Shown here one piece after another: positions 63,519 through 64,000 of a stretch of DNA of 64,000 nucleotides. Numbering within the stretch: the stretch's first letter is position 1; each line of letters begins with the position of its first letter. The DNA lies in contig NZ_QQOA01000019.1 of the NCBI RefSeq assembly GCF_003443895.1, forward strand, positions 1 to 64,000, written 5' to 3'. The stretch is from Paraburkholderia phosphatilytica (GTDB lineage Bacteria > Pseudomonadota > Gammaproteobacteria > Burkholderiales > Burkholderiaceae). Below the pieces are notes generated by a model. That model ran no database searches. It was not told the DNA's origin and saw only the letters and a list, made by a program, of their open reading frames with translations. The translations under genes and the position numbers were made by a program.

Positions 63519-64000
63519 ATGACCACTCGCAAGAACCTCGAAATCGAACGTCTTCGCGCGATCGCCGTTCTGCTAACCATCCTGGTCCACGCGCCCTTCA
63601 AACAACTCTTTTCGCCCTACCTTTATTCAAGCTTTACCGGCGTCGATCTGTTCTTCGTCATTTCCGGCTTCGTCGTCACGACCTCCTTTCTTCGGACGTT
63701 ACCGGCGAAATCCGGCTCAAGCACGCTCGAACGGTTGCAAAACGGCAAGCGGGCGATCGCCGAATTCTATGTGCGCCGCGTGTTTCGCATCGCGCCATCC
63801 GCGTTCTTCTATATCGCGCTCTATTGGCTCGTGGCGGTCATCATGGCGGCGAACGGCAGCATCGAGAGCTACGCCAGGCCGCAGGACATCTTTCGCGAAG
63901 GCGTCGCGTTCGCAGGCGGCATCTATAACTATGCGATGGTCTATGGCGGCATCACCAGCAACCTCGCGCATTACTACAGCCTGTCCATCGAAGAGCATTT
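63519..64000 (+). CDS. Acyltransferase 3 family membrane protein, cut by the window edge
   Basis: The frame runs from the ATG at 63519 to the end of the window (160 codons, no stop). The motifs are LEIERLRAIAVLLTILVHAP, FTGVDLFFVISGFVVTTSFL, YVRRVFRIAPSAFFYIALYW and HYYSLSIEEHF. The last is the E/H-rich motif typical of OafA/YrhL-type acyltransferases, which often carry a C-terminal SGNH domain; whether this one does lies beyond the window. Confidence 0.88.
   Translation, partial: MTTRKNLEIERLRAIAVLLTILVHAPFKQLFSPYLYSSFTGVDLFFVISGFVVTTSFLRTLPAKSGSSTLERLQNGKRAIAEFYVRRVFRIAPSAFFYIALYWLVAVIMAANGSIESYARPQDIFREGVAFAGGIYNYAMVYGGITSNLAHYYSLSIEEH

Noticed and set aside
1-64000. tRNA, rRNA, CRISPR arrays, prophage genes
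   Set aside because: Scanning by eye gave no regularly spaced repeats, no tRNA-like cloverleaf at island borders and no phage structural genes.

Overview
The window is GC-rich chromosomal DNA from a beta-proteobacterium, most likely Burkholderia sensu lato (Paraburkholderia, Caballeronia or Burkholderia). The signs are codon usage, a BceF/Wzc-type tyrosine autokinase locus, a complete Tad pilus locus and a VpsR-type sigma-54 activator. No rRNA, tRNA or CRISPR array was seen.

0-10 kb is a surface-polysaccharide block. A leftward operon runs deacetylase, tyrosine autokinase, Wzy-like polymerase, GT4 glycosyltransferase, secreted protein. Beside it lie a sterol-desaturase-family protein, an orphan Flp pilin, a sulfotransferase and a spherulin-4-like secreted protein. 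10.9-15.3 kb is a four-gene rightward operon: DUF3034 envelope protein, exported truncated haemoglobin, cupredoxin-like protein, and a membrane GGDEF-EAL protein with intact-looking motifs. 15.5-21.2 kb holds GT-C type membrane glycosyltransferases, including three GT87/DUF2029 genes and the remnant of a fourth. A lipoprotein and the VpsR-like activator follow.

24.4-37.5 kb is the Tad (Flp pilus) locus. tadE, tadF and tadG run rightward. Facing them is a leftward, nearly gapless operon: flp, tadV, rcpC, rcpA, cpaD-like, tadZ, tadA, tadB, tadC, tadD, and an isoprenylcysteine-methyltransferase-like gene. Hairpin terminators lie between the converging ends. A cheV-type gene follows. 39.4-44.8 kb is a leftward ECF sigma / anti-sigma / periplasmic sensor / DUF1800 / DUF1501 operon flanked on both sides by small YXWGXW-repeat genes.

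45-64 kb is an accessory region. Two direct-repeat copies of a two-gene cassette (45144-45898 and 61246-61998) bracket about 15 kb. Inside is a glycan-modification island of acyltransferase-3 genes, large GT-C-like membrane proteins and a GtrA protein, visibly less GC-rich than the flanks. The island sits between the two halves of a broken toxin-antitoxin operon: a RES toxin pseudogene at 46.4-46.9 kb and its expected Xre/MbcA/ParS antitoxin pseudogene at 59.2-59.7 kb, both leftward. Next to the antitoxin lie an IS5-type transposase remnant, the 3' end of a pelG gene and a frameshifted copy of the cassette. Two more acyltransferases close the window, the last cut by its edge.

Taken together the window encodes attachment and cell-surface functions (exopolysaccharide, Tad pili, glycan decoration) with two candidate c-di-GMP links, the GGDEF-EAL protein and the VpsR-like activator. 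The right third records repeated insertion, duplication and decay.
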